Notes: generated by a model from the letters alone, not told the origin. DNA of 64,000 bases from Typhlomys cinereus (GCA_023101885.1 JALPQD010000405.1:1572222-1636221), one strand, 5' to 3'; shown: positions 39,714-52,280, numbered from the stretch's first letter. Program-made: numbers and translations.

Positions 39714-41855
39714 CAGAGGGTACTATGTGTGCCTGTGGAGGCCCAGGGGTACTTTGGGAATCACTCTAGATTGTTCTACCTCCTCTTTGCTTTGCTTTGC
39801 AGTTTCCCAGGCTCCACCTTCCAGACTCAGAAGTACAGGCCACTTCCATTTCCTCCTGACATTTTATGTGGGGTCCAGAATCTGAACTCAGGACCTTCTG
39901 CTTGTGAGGCAGGGGTTTAACCCCTGAGCCATCTCTCAAGTCCTGTTTGAATCTTTAGTTGTTACTTATGAAGATCTTGGCACCTTAAGGAGATGGAGCC
40001 TTGCTAGAGGAAGACACATCATAAGGGGTGGGTCTTAAAGCTGGTTAGTTTCACCCTGCTCCAAGAGAAGTCTGATATCAAAAGAGAAGTCTGATATCAA
40101 AGTTTGTGCTCTCTCAGCCTCCATGATGGGTGTGACTTGGACCTCTTCCAGCTTCTGCTAGTCAACCATGCCTTTTCTGCCATAATGAGCTGTATCATCT
40201 CTCCAACACCATAAGTCAAATAAATCTCCATTTTTCCCTCTAAGTTGCTTAAGTTTGACTGGTATCTCACAGCAGCACAGAGCGTAACCAGTATAGAAAT
40301 AAGCAAGGTGTTGCTTGTGAGACTAAGAGGATGAGGTAGCAGAAAGTGAAGTTTGATGTGAAGCTGAAAGAAGTTGGAACCCAGAAGTGGAGAAGTATGA
40401 CCATCACTGTGATGTGGTTTTTGGAAATGTTTGCTTGAAGAAATATGTAGAACTTTGGGACATTGCTCTGGGAAAGCCTTTGAATCTTAGAAATGGGGCC
40501 TAAAGAGGGCTCTCTAGTGAGAGCTTGGAAGATGGCAATTTTGTGAGAGATGTGGACAGTAGAAGCCCAGCTTGTGATGTTACAAAGGGGAGCAGAGACT
40601 GTATTAGGAACTGGCCAAGGGACAAATGGAGTGTTGCTTTGACTGAGAGTTTAGTGAATTTTTGCCCTTGTCCTGAAAGCTTACCCAAAGTTGAATTCAA
40701 GTATTTGGCAAATGAAATTTCAAGCCAGTGTAGTCTTGACAGTGTGGCATAGCTATTTTTTAGTACTCTTGTTCAGAGTTATGAAGAAAACATGCAAGGA
40801 ATCAGACAGAAGGAAATGAAAAAATGTGAGGTTTGATGAGGAAGAATGTGAAAGCGAGTTTAACCAGAAGGCAGACAGCAAATGGTGGCTACTGTTAAAG
40901 AGATTAGCTCCATTAGCGACTCAAAGCCTGCTCTTCATTTGGATAATAGAAGAGGCTGCACTCTGAAAGCAAGATCCTTAGGCAAGGATCCCACCCATAA
41001 GAATGCAAATTCTTTTGTAAGGGAAGAGCTGGAAGAGTTCCAAAGGAATTCCCTATTCCTCTAAAAGCAATTGCCCAAGAAAAATTCTGCCCAAAGTCAG
41101 CACAGAGAAGCTGAACCAGTTGTGACTCAAAAGGGCCAATCTCCAACACAAGGTTAATGTAGAATCTGGCAATGTTGTCCGTTATGGTACTGGTTTTAGA
41201 AGCATTAAAGATGCAAGAGTGAGTCACGGATCCCTCCTCCAAAGTTTCAGAGAGTGACTGAATTCAATGTGTGGCACGATTTGAAAACCTGTAGAGGTCC
41301 AAGATGTGCATTTTATGCAATGGAGTTAAAGTCTGGTTTGCCACTGAAAAGTGAAGATATTAAAGATGCCAGAACTAATGTGGGACATCTGCCAAGCAAA
41401 GCTATGTATCATGGGAGGTCCAGCCCAAGAGAATGGATGTCTCCTGCAGGCAACTGTGCTGGAGGGGTGAAACCAAAGCCCTTTGGAATTAATATGATTT
41501 CAGCAAGAGATTTTTATGTTGAGCTTGGAACTACAGGTTTTGGAATTTTTCTCGCTGATCTGGTTTTTTATGGACTGATCTTTCCTGGATATGCTCCTAT
41601 TCCTCCCCTATGAAATGAAAATGTTCACTCTGTACCATTTTATGTTGGAAGTATGCAACTTATCTTTTGATTTTACAGGAGGTTTTGGGCTTTAGACTAT
41701 GCTCAGATAGTGGATGCCCAACTTGTTATGACTTAGAAGGGAGCAGAGACTGTAGACAGTATCTTCCCTTTGGAACCATAAACCAAATAAATCTCCCTTT
41801 CATCCTTAAATTGCTTGAGTTTGAGTGCTGTCTCCCAGCAGAAAGAGTAACTGCT
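39605..41855 (+). mobile_element. MaLR element with both LTRs and internal region
   Basis: The 5' LTR starts at about 39609 ('gccatggtttgaatatgtta'), is split by a SINE (39655-39944), and resumes to about 40300 with 'ataagtcaaataaatctcca'. The internal region, 40300-41640, resembles MaLR internal sequence. A partial 3' LTR ending 'gaaccataaaccaaataaat' and 'ctgtctcccagcagaaagag' closes at about 41855. The internal region has one open frame of 119 codons (41254-41613) with no intact viral domain I can see. An old endogenous retrovirus-like, non-autonomous copy. Confidence 0.7.
39655..39944 (-). mobile_element. ID-headed SINE inserted in the MaLR 5' LTR
   Basis: A (GT)n tail at 39670-39712, then 'ttgctttgcagtttcccagg' and 'acccctgagccatctctcaa'. 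LTR sequence continues on both sides, with a 'tttgaat' motif at each edge (about 39627 and 39947), so the SINE is younger than the LTR. Confidence 0.85.
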
Positions 41856-41949
41856 GCAGACTTTATCTTTCATTTTACCTTTTAAATTTTATTTTATCTT
41901 TAAAATTTTAACACTAGGAAGTCCACATTCACCTAAGTCATTGAATCTT

Positions 41950-42230
41950 TTTTATTATTTTAAAATTTTATTTATTTTTGAGAGCGAGAGAGAGAGAATC
42001 AGAGTAGGGCATACCTGTGGAGGACCAAGGATGACTTTGGAAATCATCCTGGATTGCTTCTATCTCCTTTTTGCTTTGGTCTGGGATTTCCCAGGCTATT
42101 CTACCAGAGCCAGAAGTACAGGCCACCACCGTTTCTGCCTAGTGTTTTTAAATGGGACCTAGGATCTGAACTCAGGACCTTCTGCTGGTGAGGCAGAGTC
42201 TTAATCTCTGAGCCATCTCTCCAGCCCAGT
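41950..42230 (-). mobile_element. ID-headed SINE, minus orientation
   Basis: A short (GA)n tail at 41981-41997, then 'ggaaatcatcctggattgct', 'gggatttcccaggctattct' and the head 'ctgagccatctctccagccc'. Confidence 0.85.
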
Positions 42231-42528
42231 CACTGAGTCTTAACACACAAACTTGTTAGAGTTTACCCTCTAAATAAATATAAAAAATTATCATTCTGCT
42301 ATAATGTTTCTTAGATGCAAAATCCAAGTTTTCACATCTATCCTCAGTGTTATATTTTTTAACAGCCTGAATTTGAAGTCACAGTTTTAGTGGGTATTAT
42401 CCTTGAGACTTGGCTTCAAATAATGCACTACTCCCAAGTATTTTTTAGGAAACTTAAAAATTAATTTTGCAATGAATGTCAGAATTTATTTTAAATAGAA
42501 GCCAAAAATCTGAGGGGAAAATACTTAC

Positions 42529-42600
42529 ATTTTGCCATCTAAGTTCTTGTGTTTCCATAATAATTTTACCAATCTGGTCCTCATATTGAGCTTCTGCTTC
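42529..42600 (-). CDS. CCDC73: CCDC73 exon 2
   Basis: 72 nt, 24 codons, phase 0. It encodes EAEAQYEDQIGKIIMETQEL then RWQN. Human from memory is EAETQYEEQIGKIIVETQEL then KWQK. The last codon is AAT, so the base before the donor is T instead of the usual G. The donor itself is a strong GTAAGT, which should compensate. The acceptor is 'ctaatttag' (AG at 42602-42601). Confidence 0.95.
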
Positions 42601-42639
42601 CTAAATTAGAAAGAAGAAAAAAAACAAAGCCATAGGGGA

Positions 42640-43255
42640 TTAAATAAATTTCCCAATACCAGGTACATGATATTCCTAACGAGTTGCTATTCAGACAGGG
42701 CTCAAAGGTATACAAAACAACATAGGCATTTGCCATTGCTCTTGGTTGCCCTCCAGAACCTGACAGTAAGATACTGCTGAAAACAACATGTGTTAAGGAT
42801 CACAGGAGATGAAAAAAAAAAATGCTGGAATGGATCTGAAAGGTTTCTCTTTGTTGACTAACCTTCATAATGCTAGAAGGTATGGTGCAGGCTGCCAGGA
42901 GACAAAAGCAATCAACAGTGTCACCCATTTGGTCAATACCACAAGCTATAACAACTACTCCAGCAAGAGGTAACCATTGGGCCAATAGTGATGCATGGTA
43001 CGGGATAACAAAATACTTTCTGATTGGATTTAAGGCCTGCTTTTTGACTGGAACACATCCCTGGTATTGTAAACCAAGCCAAGCACTCAAGGAAGGAGAG
43101 ACCATAGGTTCTAAGTAGGAACATACTACTAAATTTTAACTGTAAGAGAAACAAAGTATTAACTCTTAACTATAAGTACTTGATAGCAAACTGCCATCTA
43201 AACACTTAATGATTATACCCATAGATTACAGAAGCTCTCAGCCCTTGACCAATAG
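42640..43255 (+). mobile_element. L1 3'-UTR-like fragment
   Basis: Shares blocks with 22110-22400, for example 'tactttctgattggatttaa' against 'tactttctgattgtattcag', and continues 'gtaaaccaagccaagcactc', 'ccatagattacagaagctct'. No open frame longer than about 100 codons. Family assignment rests on this internal similarity. Confidence 0.5.
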
Positions 43256-43690
43256 ACATTCTTTTGTACTGGATAAAATCAGTACAAAACAGGTTATAGG
43301 AGACAAGGGACTTAATTTTTCTCATAGTTCCTAGATATAGCTCATTGTCCAGCTTGGCAGGAGAGCCCACACCAACACCAAGGGCTAAGAACTAGCCATA
43401 TCATATCCACATAACAACTGAGAGAGGAACAATCTTACTTGCCAGACCAGTATGTCTGGCCAAATATGCAAGGAATACCAACTTTTTCAACCAGTTCTCT
43501 GTATTTTATTCGCCTCTCCGGGGCCTACCTATTTCCACCCACATGGGCTGGGCCTGCTCCTTTAACTAAACGATCTCCTGCAGGTTCACTCTGGGTTTAA
43601 CTCAACTATTAATTCTCTACAAATGTACCCTGAGCTAGAACCCCCAACCATCAATTGACACCTATACTAACTATGACAATCCCTGACAGA
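43256..43690 (-). mobile_element. Solo LTR-like repeat (family X), minus orientation
   Basis: Reverse complement of the 6655-7110 repeat: 'gccagaccagtatgtctggc', 'gcaggttcactctgggttta', 'ctcaactattaattctctac' and the end 'caattgacacctatactaac'. Confidence 0.65.
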
Positions 43691-45085
43691 CTATTTAAGG
43701 TTAATACTAGACAGAGAAGGGGTTTCTCCACTGATAAATCATACATGCCCCAGCAAGTACTCAGATACTTCCCAGTACAGGTAACCCAGATAAAGTGGAT
43801 CACACATGCAAAAAGAGGTGAAAGTAGAAGGGAAACTGGCTGGAAGAAGAAAATATAAAATGGGACAGAAGAGGGAGGGGGGATTCAGTAGTAAAGAACT
43901 AAAACACATGAATCTATTTTATTTGTGTATGAAAGTGTCAAATAGTTTTTAAATTTTTAGAAGAAAAGAACACTGTGAAAGAAGTTTGGGAATCCAGTGA
44001 GGTTATCTCCAGAGAAACAACTATACTTAGTAGTAATACTAGGTGCTGACAAATGAAGGGTGCTTCCCCATTTGTGGGTTTACCCCTTGCAGGGATACTT
44101 AAACTACAATTGAAGTCTGGTCTTTTATTGACACAGGCACCCCAAAAGCAGCTCAGTGGTCTATGCATGCAGAGAGACTTGAATACAGGAAGTTAATGGC
44201 TAAACTGGAGAAGGGAGGGAAGACTAAAGGGGGTAAGGACATAAACTAATTTTGTTTGTATATGAAAATCCTTAATAACTGAAAATAAAAAAAGAAAGAA
44301 GTTCAAGACATTCAATTCTAGCTCTTTCTATCTAGACAGAGAGAAGGGGTATCACTTCACACTCACAAGTGAAAAAACTGGAAATTTTGCAAATTAAACA
44401 GACAAATCCAGCAAAGGATTGGGACCCTGCAATAAGAAAGACATCTAAAATAAAATAATGAGTCCTGTATCAAAAAGGAAAAAAAGGGGGCAAGATTCAG
44501 GTAATTAATGAGAGGAACCTCCTTAAAAAATTTACGAGGGACAAAATGTGGGCTACTGTAAGAATGCAAATACTCAGAAAACCCTTGGTATAGCTGAAAA
44601 GAGGCACTCTCTAGTAGGCTTTTCCTCCAGGAAACACACCCGGAGCTTACAGAGAATGTTGGGAAGAAACCTGAAAGAGCTTCTCTCTCTGGTCCTGGCT
44701 GTGGAAGAAAACAGCAGTTGGAAACCACTTTCCCTGTTTCCCCTTCAGACCAATGCAATTGTCCTACATCTGAAGGAGGGATCAGAACATTCCTGAAGAT
44801 CTCATTCTGAGATTCAGATTCACCTAACACTGAGGCTTCCTAAGAATATTACAGAATGTCCTATCCTCCTGTTTGTCATCACCACAACACCAAAAAACAG
44901 TAGTTCATAAGAGGTAGGAAAATTCATCTGGGACAGTTGCAAATATAGTTTCTCCAGGAAACAGTATAAAGGAAAGACAAAAGTCAAGAAGAAATGCCCA
45001 AAGCCAAGCAGAAACCAATCATGTTGACATACCCTTTGATTTCATTTAAAATACTGTAATATTTCTGTCACATTTCACTTGCATA
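43691..45085. other. Intron 1, possible L1 3'-end remnants
   Basis: 43800-43960 ('gggacagaagagggaggggg', then 'ttatttgtgtatgaaagtgt') and 44200-44290 ('gtttgtatatgaaaatcctt') look like two L1 3' ends with A-rich tails. 44300-45085 holds nothing I recognise. Confidence 0.4.
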
Positions 45086-45515
45086 TTGCTGATAAAATCA
45101 TGACAAAATAGCTTAATAGGGAACAAGAGGATTTTATTCTGGTTTATGATTCTTGGTTACAGGCGCTTGTCCAGCTCAGCAGGAGAGTGTACACTAATAC
45201 CAGGAGTCGAGGGAACTGGTCACACCATATCCTCAGAACAGTTGAGAGAGGACAAACCTTACTTGCCAGGCCAGTATGTCTGGCCAAGTATATACAAGGA
45301 TGCCCACTTTCTCAATCAATTTCCTCCATCTTATTCACTTGCCCAGGGACTAATCCTATGCATTATGGTCTGGGCCTTCCCCATCAACAAGACAATTTCT
45401 TGCAGATTCACTCTAGGCTTAACTCAACTATTAATTCTCTACAAATGTATCTACAGTTTGAACCTTCAACCATCAAGTTGGCACCTGTATCTATCTCTGA
45501 CAGGTCCTAATTAGC
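45086..45515 (-). mobile_element. Solo LTR-like repeat (family X), minus orientation
   Basis: 'ctgataaaatcatgacaaaa', 'gaggattttattctggttta', 'gccaggccagtatgtctggc', 'ttgcagattcactctaggct' and 'aagttggcacctgtatctat', in the same order as the 48430 copy. Confidence 0.7.
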
Positions 45516-45889
45516 AAACAACAAAAATCACAGATATTATTAGAAAAATTTGAAGCTTCTGAAGAAAACCTCCAACAAACAGAGTTAAGAACTGCCTGGC
45601 TGATGTTAAGGATGAGCCTCAACAAACATACACAGTTCTTTTGCAAAGGCTAGGACAGTTTATTTCTAGATGTTTAAGAAAAATCCGTCTCGAATCATTG
45701 GCCACATGCAATGCACTACAGATTTTACAAATTAGTCCATTCAAGTTACTAAATGATCAGTAGCAATTCTAGGATAGAGCAAGAATTGGTTTTCAGATTT
45801 GTTGAACATACAGTTTTCAATAGATAATTATAAGACACATGAAGAATTAGTAAAGTATAATCCACATAAAGAAAAAATTAATAGAAACT

Positions 45890-46137
45890 ATCCACATTGC
45901 AGGTTCTCTAGTTGCCTTTCACTCCCAGAAATCAATCTACACACACTCCCCCTTGCAAGCGCAGAGCTGTGGCCTTGCAGCCCCTCATCCTTACAGCTGC
46001 AGGAAAAGTTTACAGTCCTACTTACTGCTGGACTGGAGCTTTCCACACCCACAACACCTGTGGAAACCTTCTTTGTTCTGCAACTCTGAAGGGAAGGTGC
46101 TCTCTCTCCTTCAAGGCCTCACTATGGCTGTCTAATG

Positions 46138-46179
<42 letters not shown>

Positions 46180-46330
46180 CTTATAGTGCAGAACCAAGGT
46201 TCTAGCTCTCTCTTTAGGACTCCTATCATGGCTATTCTCCAAATCATTCCCCCATTTTTAGGCCCAATCTTGGCTGCCATGGTCTTGAGGCTCTCTCTCC
46301 TAATAAAACTTATCTGAAGTGACAATTTTG
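45890..46330 (+). mobile_element. Possible ERV-type LTR
   Basis: GC-richer block with 'acactcccccttgcaagcgc', 'ccatttttaggcccaatctt' and 'ctctcctaataaaacttatc', an AATAAA-like signal close to its 3' end at about 46305. LTR assignment is by general layout only. It contains a (CT)n run. Confidence 0.35.
46138..46177. repeat. (CT)n microsatellite
   Basis: About 18 CT units, nearly perfect. Produces long Ser-Leu frames that are not genes. Confidence 0.95.
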
Positions 46331-46549
46331 AATCAGCTCCTTTTCATGAACATGCAGTAATTCTAATACAAGAATGCCAGATACTGAACTTACTTCACAG
46401 AGATCTTAAATCAACTATTTTAAATATTCTAATGAACAAATGTATACATTTAAAAAATATATAAGAAACCTACAAAAAAAAAAAAGAGTCTCCTAGAACT
46501 AGCAATTGGCTCAGCAAGGTCAACATGATACTTGGCATTTACTCTGGAG

Positions 46550-46690
46550 CTCAACTCCTATTTGTTTTAGCTTGTTTTTGATGCAGGTTCTTGCTACACA
46601 GCACAGACTGGCTTTAAACTAGTGATCCTTCAGACTCGGCTTCTCCACTACTGGGGTTATAGATGTACACCACCATACCAACTCACTATG
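46550..46690 (-). repeat. B1-like SINE, minus orientation
   Basis: 'ttgatgcaggttcttgctac', 'gactggctttaaactagtga' and 'gatgtacaccaccataccaa' are the reversed B1 body. Confidence 0.7.
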
Positions 46691-47914
46691 CAGGTATGCT
46701 TAAGTCTTATCTTTCACAATAATCAGGTGACGCATGGTTTATTTCTTTACTGTCAGTCTTTCAAACAGTAAAATGACTTTGGGGCAGCTATCTCTTCTAC
46801 CCTGTCCATTGTGTAAGACATCAGAAACTGCCTGTGGGCTAACTTAGTGATAAGGATAATTAATGAAATACTGACTTTTGTTCTTCAAATTTACAGAGTT
46901 GAGAAACATCTTGCAACTACGCAGTGAAGACTAAATATGATGTACTTAAGATCAAAAGATATGAGACATTTGACAGTACACCTCTATCTGTGAGGCGTGA
47001 CCACAACCACCTAAGATCACCCTCCACCTATGGAAACTACCCCTAAATCAGTCTTAAAGGAAAACAGCCTTTTAGAGCAAGATGATCCTCCATCTTCCAG
47101 GAAACTAGTTCAATGTAATAAAATTCCTTCTCTGGCACTCTCTGGCCACTGTAGCAATCTTATGCTTCCATCCTGAGGTGGGCAGAATAAGTCTTTTGTG
47201 AGGTGAAAATGGAATACAAGTTCAACACACACAAAAGAAGTAAATCTATATAATAACAATTAACATGGAAAAAAACAAAATTTAAAATACAACTTGAGGG
47301 GAGTCAAGTTGGAGAAAATGTAATATTGAGCATACACTTTAAAAATCATATACAAGATGTTTGTTAAAACACAGCATATATGGACTTAAATATATACTGA
47401 AATTATCCTTATCTAAAAACATGAGTTTATTTATATGAAATTTTAGAATTATTGACACTAATTTGATTATAAAAAATAAACGGATGCCTATTGAGGAAAG
47501 AAAAAGAATTTATCTAGGAAAAAAGGGGTTTTGGAAGCATTTTATATATCATATTTTCCCTTTTTGTAACTTTTCATATATTGATAAGGATTTGCATTAT
47601 ACAATCACATTCTGTGAAAAGCCCATTCAGTGCCTCACTATTATCTGTATATTTCATTGTCTATAAATTTTAATTTTAGAGTAAAGAAAAAAGTTATAAA
47701 CACATAGTGAAATCTGCTTAATAATAGGCATTATGAAGTACTTAATAGTCAATATAATATCTGAAGCTTACTTTTAAATCATCAAGAATGCAATCCAAAA
47801 AGGGAATAAATAAAATCAAAATATGCAACATATATACAAAATATCAAAATAAAATTTGTTATTTTATAGAAATGACATATTCTAGTAAAGTAGAGCTATA
47901 TGATCAAGTATAAT
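46691..47914. other. Intron 1 sequence, nothing recognised
   Basis: AT-rich, especially from 47200. No element or exon identified. Confidence 0.5.
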
Positions 47915-48120
47915 AAAACATTACTAGTACCTGACAGAGTGCTTGCTCAGCATTCACAAAATCCTGAGTTTGATCCTAGCCCTGCACAGTTGGCACAGAG
48001 CTGCATATGCCTGCAATCTCAGCTTTGGGAGGAAGGCAGAAATTCAAGAAGTTCAAGAGTATCTTTAGCACATAGTGAGTTCAAGGCCAGCCTGGACCAC
48101 ATGAGATACTGTCTTTAAAA
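47915..48120 (+). repeat. B4-type (ID plus B1) SINE
   Basis: The ID-like part 'cagagtgcttgctcagcatt' is followed by the B1-like part 'ggccagcctggaccacatga' and 'gatactgtctttaaaaaa', the dimer layout of B4. Confidence 0.7.
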
Positions 48121-48204
48121 AAGTGTATGCGTATTCTCCATAAAATGCTTTCATTTTGGTGTGTGATTGATAATTTTCATAACAAATGTTGGAGAAAAAA
48201 AAAT

Positions 48205-48400
48205 AAAATGGGGCTGAAGAGATGACTCAGCTCTTAAAACACTTACCACACAAAGAAGAAGAAGGCCTTGAGTTTCATCCCCAGTCCCATATAAAAATGT
48301 GGACATGATGGCACATGGCTGATCCAGCACTAAACTTGATGGCCATTCAGTCAGACTAGCCTAATCTGCAAGGCCCAGGTCTCAAACGGGGATTTTTTTT
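48205..48400 (+). repeat. Old ID-headed SINE, plus orientation
   Basis: 'ggggctgaagagatgactca', 'ccttgagtttcatccccagt' and 'cccatataaaaatgtggaca' with an A/T-run at the end. Confidence 0.65.
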
Positions 48401-48429
48401 TTTAAATAACAAGAGTAGGGTATTGCATT

Positions 48430-48865
48430 ACTCTGCACAGTTGCTGATAAAATCATGAGAAAGCTGCTCAAGGGAACAAGAGGTTTATTCTCTCACAGTA
48501 ATCTAATAGTCCGGTTACAATCCTTGGTCCAGCTGGCAAGAGAGCATGCACCATCACAAAGGACTGAGGGAACTGGCCATGCCATATCCACATAACAGCT
48601 GAGAGAGGGACAGTCATGCTTGTCAGACTAGCATGTCTGGCCAAGTATACACGAGGATTCCAACTTTCTCAGCCAGTTCCCTCCATCTTATTCATCTGCT
48701 CGGGGACTAGTCCCACCCAACATGGATTGGACCTTCCCATCAACTAGACAATCTCTTGCAGGTTCACTCTGGAATTAACTCAACCACTAATTCTCTATAA
48801 ATATGCCCAGAGCTTGAACCTTCAATCATCAAGTTGACACCTGTACCTAACTGTGACAGAAGTTT
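48430..48865 (-). mobile_element. Solo LTR-like repeat (family X), minus orientation
   Basis: The best preserved copy: 'ctgataaaatcatgagaaag', 'ggcaagagagcatgcaccat', 'ggccaagtatacacgaggat', 'gcaggttcactctggaatta' and 'aagttgacacctgtacctaa'. Confidence 0.7.
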
Positions 48866-48999
48866 AAGAGGAACAACACCTAGGGTTGATCTCTGGCTTC
48901 ACATGCCAGATACATACCTCTAGCTTCCCATGAATATGCACCTGAACACACAGGTACACTCCGTTAGGAACATATAACACACACATACACAAATGTTCA

Positions 49000-49215
49000 C
49001 AGATTGCGTGCTTTTTCTTGAGGTGGATTCTCATATAGACCATGCTGGCCTCAAATTCAACCAAAATGACCTTCAACTTCTTTACTTCTTTCCTCTACCT
49101 CTCAGTGGCTGGAATTACAAATGTGCATCTCCACATGCAAGTTTACACAGTCCTGGGATCAAACCTAGGGCTTTGTGTATTCTAGGCAAACATTCTACCA
49201 ACTGAGCCATGTGGT
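49000..49215 (-). repeat. B4-type SINE, minus orientation
   Basis: Reversed B1 part 'accatgctggcctcaaattc' followed by the reversed ID part 'ctaccaactgagccatgtgg'. Confidence 0.65.
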
Positions 49216-49605
49216 AATACTGAAATATATACTTTTAATGAAATATTTTCTGACAACTGATTAATGCTTGCTTTGCATGGACATACACATTCTCACACAC
49301 ACATAAGCAAACTTTCATGAAAGTTGTCTCACTTAACAATGTTGCAGCAGCAAGAAATAAGACCCAATTCACAGTGGTTCATGGGAGTTATCTCACATGA
49401 AAAGGAATATAAAGGTAGAGGACTTCTATGATTACTTTAATGGCTCACTCAATAATACCATCAAAAGTTACAATTCTGTCAATCACTCTGTTTTCTCTAT
49501 CAAAGTGATTTTCCTTACACTTTACATTCCTTTGTCATGATTACAGAACAGCCCATAATTGCAGACATTAAAGAAGAGGGTAACTTGCAATGGAAAAATG
49601 TAATG

Positions 49606-49650
<45 letters not shown>

Positions 49651-49714
49651 ATGTTACGTATATGATGTATATACATAAATGTGAGTATGGGTGTGAGTAG
49701 GTGATAGCGTATAT
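49216..49714. other. Intron 1 sequence with (GT)n microsatellite
   Basis: A near-perfect GT run at about 49607-49648. The rest is unassigned. Confidence 0.6.
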
Positions 49715-49975
49715 ATGTGAAAGTCAAAAGATGAGCTCGGGTTCAGCTCTCGCCTTAAACTTTGTTTGAGGCAGGGTTTCTTACTGTTTGCCTATATCCT
49801 GTTGACCACAAGTTTCCAAGGATTCTTATCTCCATTTCCCATCTCTCTGGAGGAGCACCGAGATTACAGATGTTTTTGTTATGTGTGTGGGTTTTATATG
49901 GTTTCAAGGGATTTGAACTCAGGTCTTCACACTTGCATAAATACTTTACCCAATGAGCCATCTCCCCAACCCAAA
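49715..49975 (-). repeat. B3/B4-like SINE, minus orientation
   Basis: 'tgtttgaggcagggtttctt', 'gagattacagatgtttttgt', 'gatttgaactcaggtcttca' and 'aatgagccatctccccaacc' are a reversed rodent SINE. Confidence 0.65.
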
Positions 49976-50084
49976 ATAAATTATTTTCTTTTTCTTTTCA
50001 TCTGTTACTTGTTTGTGAAGTTCTTGCATGTGTGTATTTGTTTGCATGCAGGTGAGAGCAGATGTGTGTGCAGGTACATGCACA

Positions 50085-50335
50085 TGTAAGTGTGTATGGA
50101 GGCTGGAGGGGGATGCTGGGAATCATCCTAGATTGTTTTAAGCATGTGTCTCTAGTTAAACCCAGTGTGCCATTAGGCTAGTCTGGCCAGTCTTCTTGTT
50201 CTGGGGATTTCCAGGCTCTGCTTTCAGGACTGGAATTCTATGCCCACCTGGCACTTTTAACATGAGATCTAGGAACTTGAAATTCATTCTTTTTGCAAGA
50301 TCTCTAACCACTGAACCATTTTCCAATCCCCAGGA
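50085..50335 (-). repeat. Older ID-headed SINE, minus orientation
   Basis: 'gggaatcatcctagattgtt', 'ggggatttccaggctctgct' and 'accactgaaccattttccaa' follow the family in reverse, strongly diverged. Confidence 0.65.
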
Positions 50336-50549
50336 CATATTATCTTAATAAAAGGATAATGAAACCTTTTCAAGAAGCTTCCTATCTCATTGCCAAAACT
50401 GAAATACTTGCCCATTTTTGACCCCAGAGTTTTTATATATTGATCCCATAATATCTGTCTCCAATGTCTCTTAAATATTGCATTGTATTATCTGTAAGAG
50501 ATTGTGGATATTATAGTACGATATGGGGTCTTACAATATACTACTTTGA

Positions 50550-50742
50550 GGGGCTGGAGAGGTGGCTCAGGGGTTAAGCCTCTGCCTTGCAGGCGGAAGG
50601 TCCTAAGTTCGGATCCTAGACCCCACATATAGATGCCTGGTGGAAGCTGGGGCAGCCTGTGTTTCTGGTCCTGGTAGGGCGGAGCCTGTGAATCCCGGGG
50701 CAGAGTAAACAAGGAGGAGGTGGAGGCGAATTCATCCGTGGT

Positions 50743-50780
<38 letters not shown>

Positions 50781-50805
50781 TGAATAAATAAATAAATAAT
50801 TAAAA
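50550..50805 (+). mobile_element. Young ID-headed SINE, plus orientation
   Basis: 'ggggctggagaggtggctca' start, CpG-rich body with 'gggcggagcctgtgaatccc', a (CA)n run at 50748-50775 and an A-rich end. About 30 bp of the body is deleted around 50727 relative to the 1449 copy. Confidence 0.85.
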
Positions 50806-52080
50806 AGACTAAATTTAAAAAAAAGAAGTCAGAAAATAATTCTAAATTCTTTTACCTGCATACAAGTATATCCTAATTTTGGATAAAACCATTCAAAATA
50901 AAACTGTAAATATCTGTTGCATGAAAAACAGAAGAATTAAAGCAATATTGTGAATGTTTTGATACTATTTTCCATATCAGAATGCTCACAATAGATTGAT
51001 TTTACTAATATGAAAACAGCAGCTTTAATACTATTAGGAAAGGGTTTTTTAATGTATTTTTAAGCCATTTCATCAGCATTAGAGATAATTGTTTTGAACA
51101 CCTTTTAGCCAATCTGACCAAGAACATATGTAAAAGACCATGTAGTACTTTATGAGCTACATGAGAAACTAATTGATTCATTTATAAGAGGTACATTGTA
51201 AGTTTGTAAAAGAGAGCAAAACTACCCAGTCACAGTTTGGGCTTCTTGGACACATGCCTGCTGTGTGTGCTATGTCCTAAATCTGTTCAGGGTCAAGAAT
51301 TGAAAAGGTCTGACCAATACACAGCCCATCTTGTAAAACTACAGCCTGAAGCAAGCACTTTAAAAAAGCATGACACTTTCTAAAGGTTATAAAGAGTAAA
51401 TAAACCATCAAATTACTCCTCTTTTATTGGTTTTGTAAAAACACTTAAATCCTTGTAGTCCTAAGGCATCTAATAAAAAATAAACACTTTTAGGATTCAT
51501 AGTCTGAGATACTTTATTGAACTTAGAGATGGGATTTTCTTACTAAATTTAATATATTTTGTCCTACTGACAATTTCATAGGAATTTTTATTAAAACTTT
51601 TAAAAGTTGCTTGACAGGAGAAAAATGAAAGCTAAGCAATAAAGTAAATAGAAAACATGAAGTATATAATAATACTATTTTGGTAGTGTGGCTAATATTT
51701 ATCTTTAACCAACTTTCCATATAACGTAAAGATCTATATTCTACAAATCACAATAATCAGAGATAGGTATGATTCCACTCATTATTAACTGCACTTATTT
51801 TACAGGTCAATGAAATGTTGCTTAAGATTATTCACCACATATTATACTACCACTTGGCCAGGTTTCCTCACAATTTCCAAATCATTGTTACTCCTACTAT
51901 CCAAAACTCCATTGAATGTCATTTCCATCCAGTCAGCATAATTCCTACCTGACAATCACATGCCTACCATCTGCATCCTGAAGATAGCTGATTTGGGATC
52001 CCTGTACTGTTATTGATCCTCTTCATGCCTTATCAGTTATCCTATGGATCTGTCTGACAAAAGCATGTATCAGAAATGAA
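50806..52080. other. Intron 1 sequence, nothing recognised
   Basis: AT-rich unique-looking sequence without an identified repeat. Confidence 0.5.
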
Positions 52081-52280
52081 GTCAAGGGCTGGAATGAAGC
52101 TCAATTGGTAGAATGTTTGCCTAGTGTAAATGAAACCCTGGGTTTGATTCCCACACTGTGATGTAAGCCTGTAATCTCAGCTCTCAGGAAGTAGAGGCAA
52201 AAGGATTCAAAATTAAGGCATTCTCAAATACATTCCCAATTATTCAAGGCCAGTCTGTAACACAAGAAATCATGATAAAG
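52081..52280 (+). repeat. B4-type SINE
   Basis: 'gggctggaatgaagctcaat', 'gggtttgattcccacactgt' (ID part) and 'gtaatctcagctctcaggaa' (B1 part), with 'aaggccagtctgtaacacaa' and a purine-rich tail. Confidence 0.7.

Noticed and set aside
41254..41613. 119-codon open frame in the MaLR internal region
   Set aside because: It is within a decayed LTR element and I recognise no intact retroviral domain. The length is within chance for this composition.
45187..45514. Overlapping open frames of 107-122 codons at 45146-45514
   Set aside because: They lie entirely within one copy of the LTR-like repeat, and equivalent frames are broken in the other copies.
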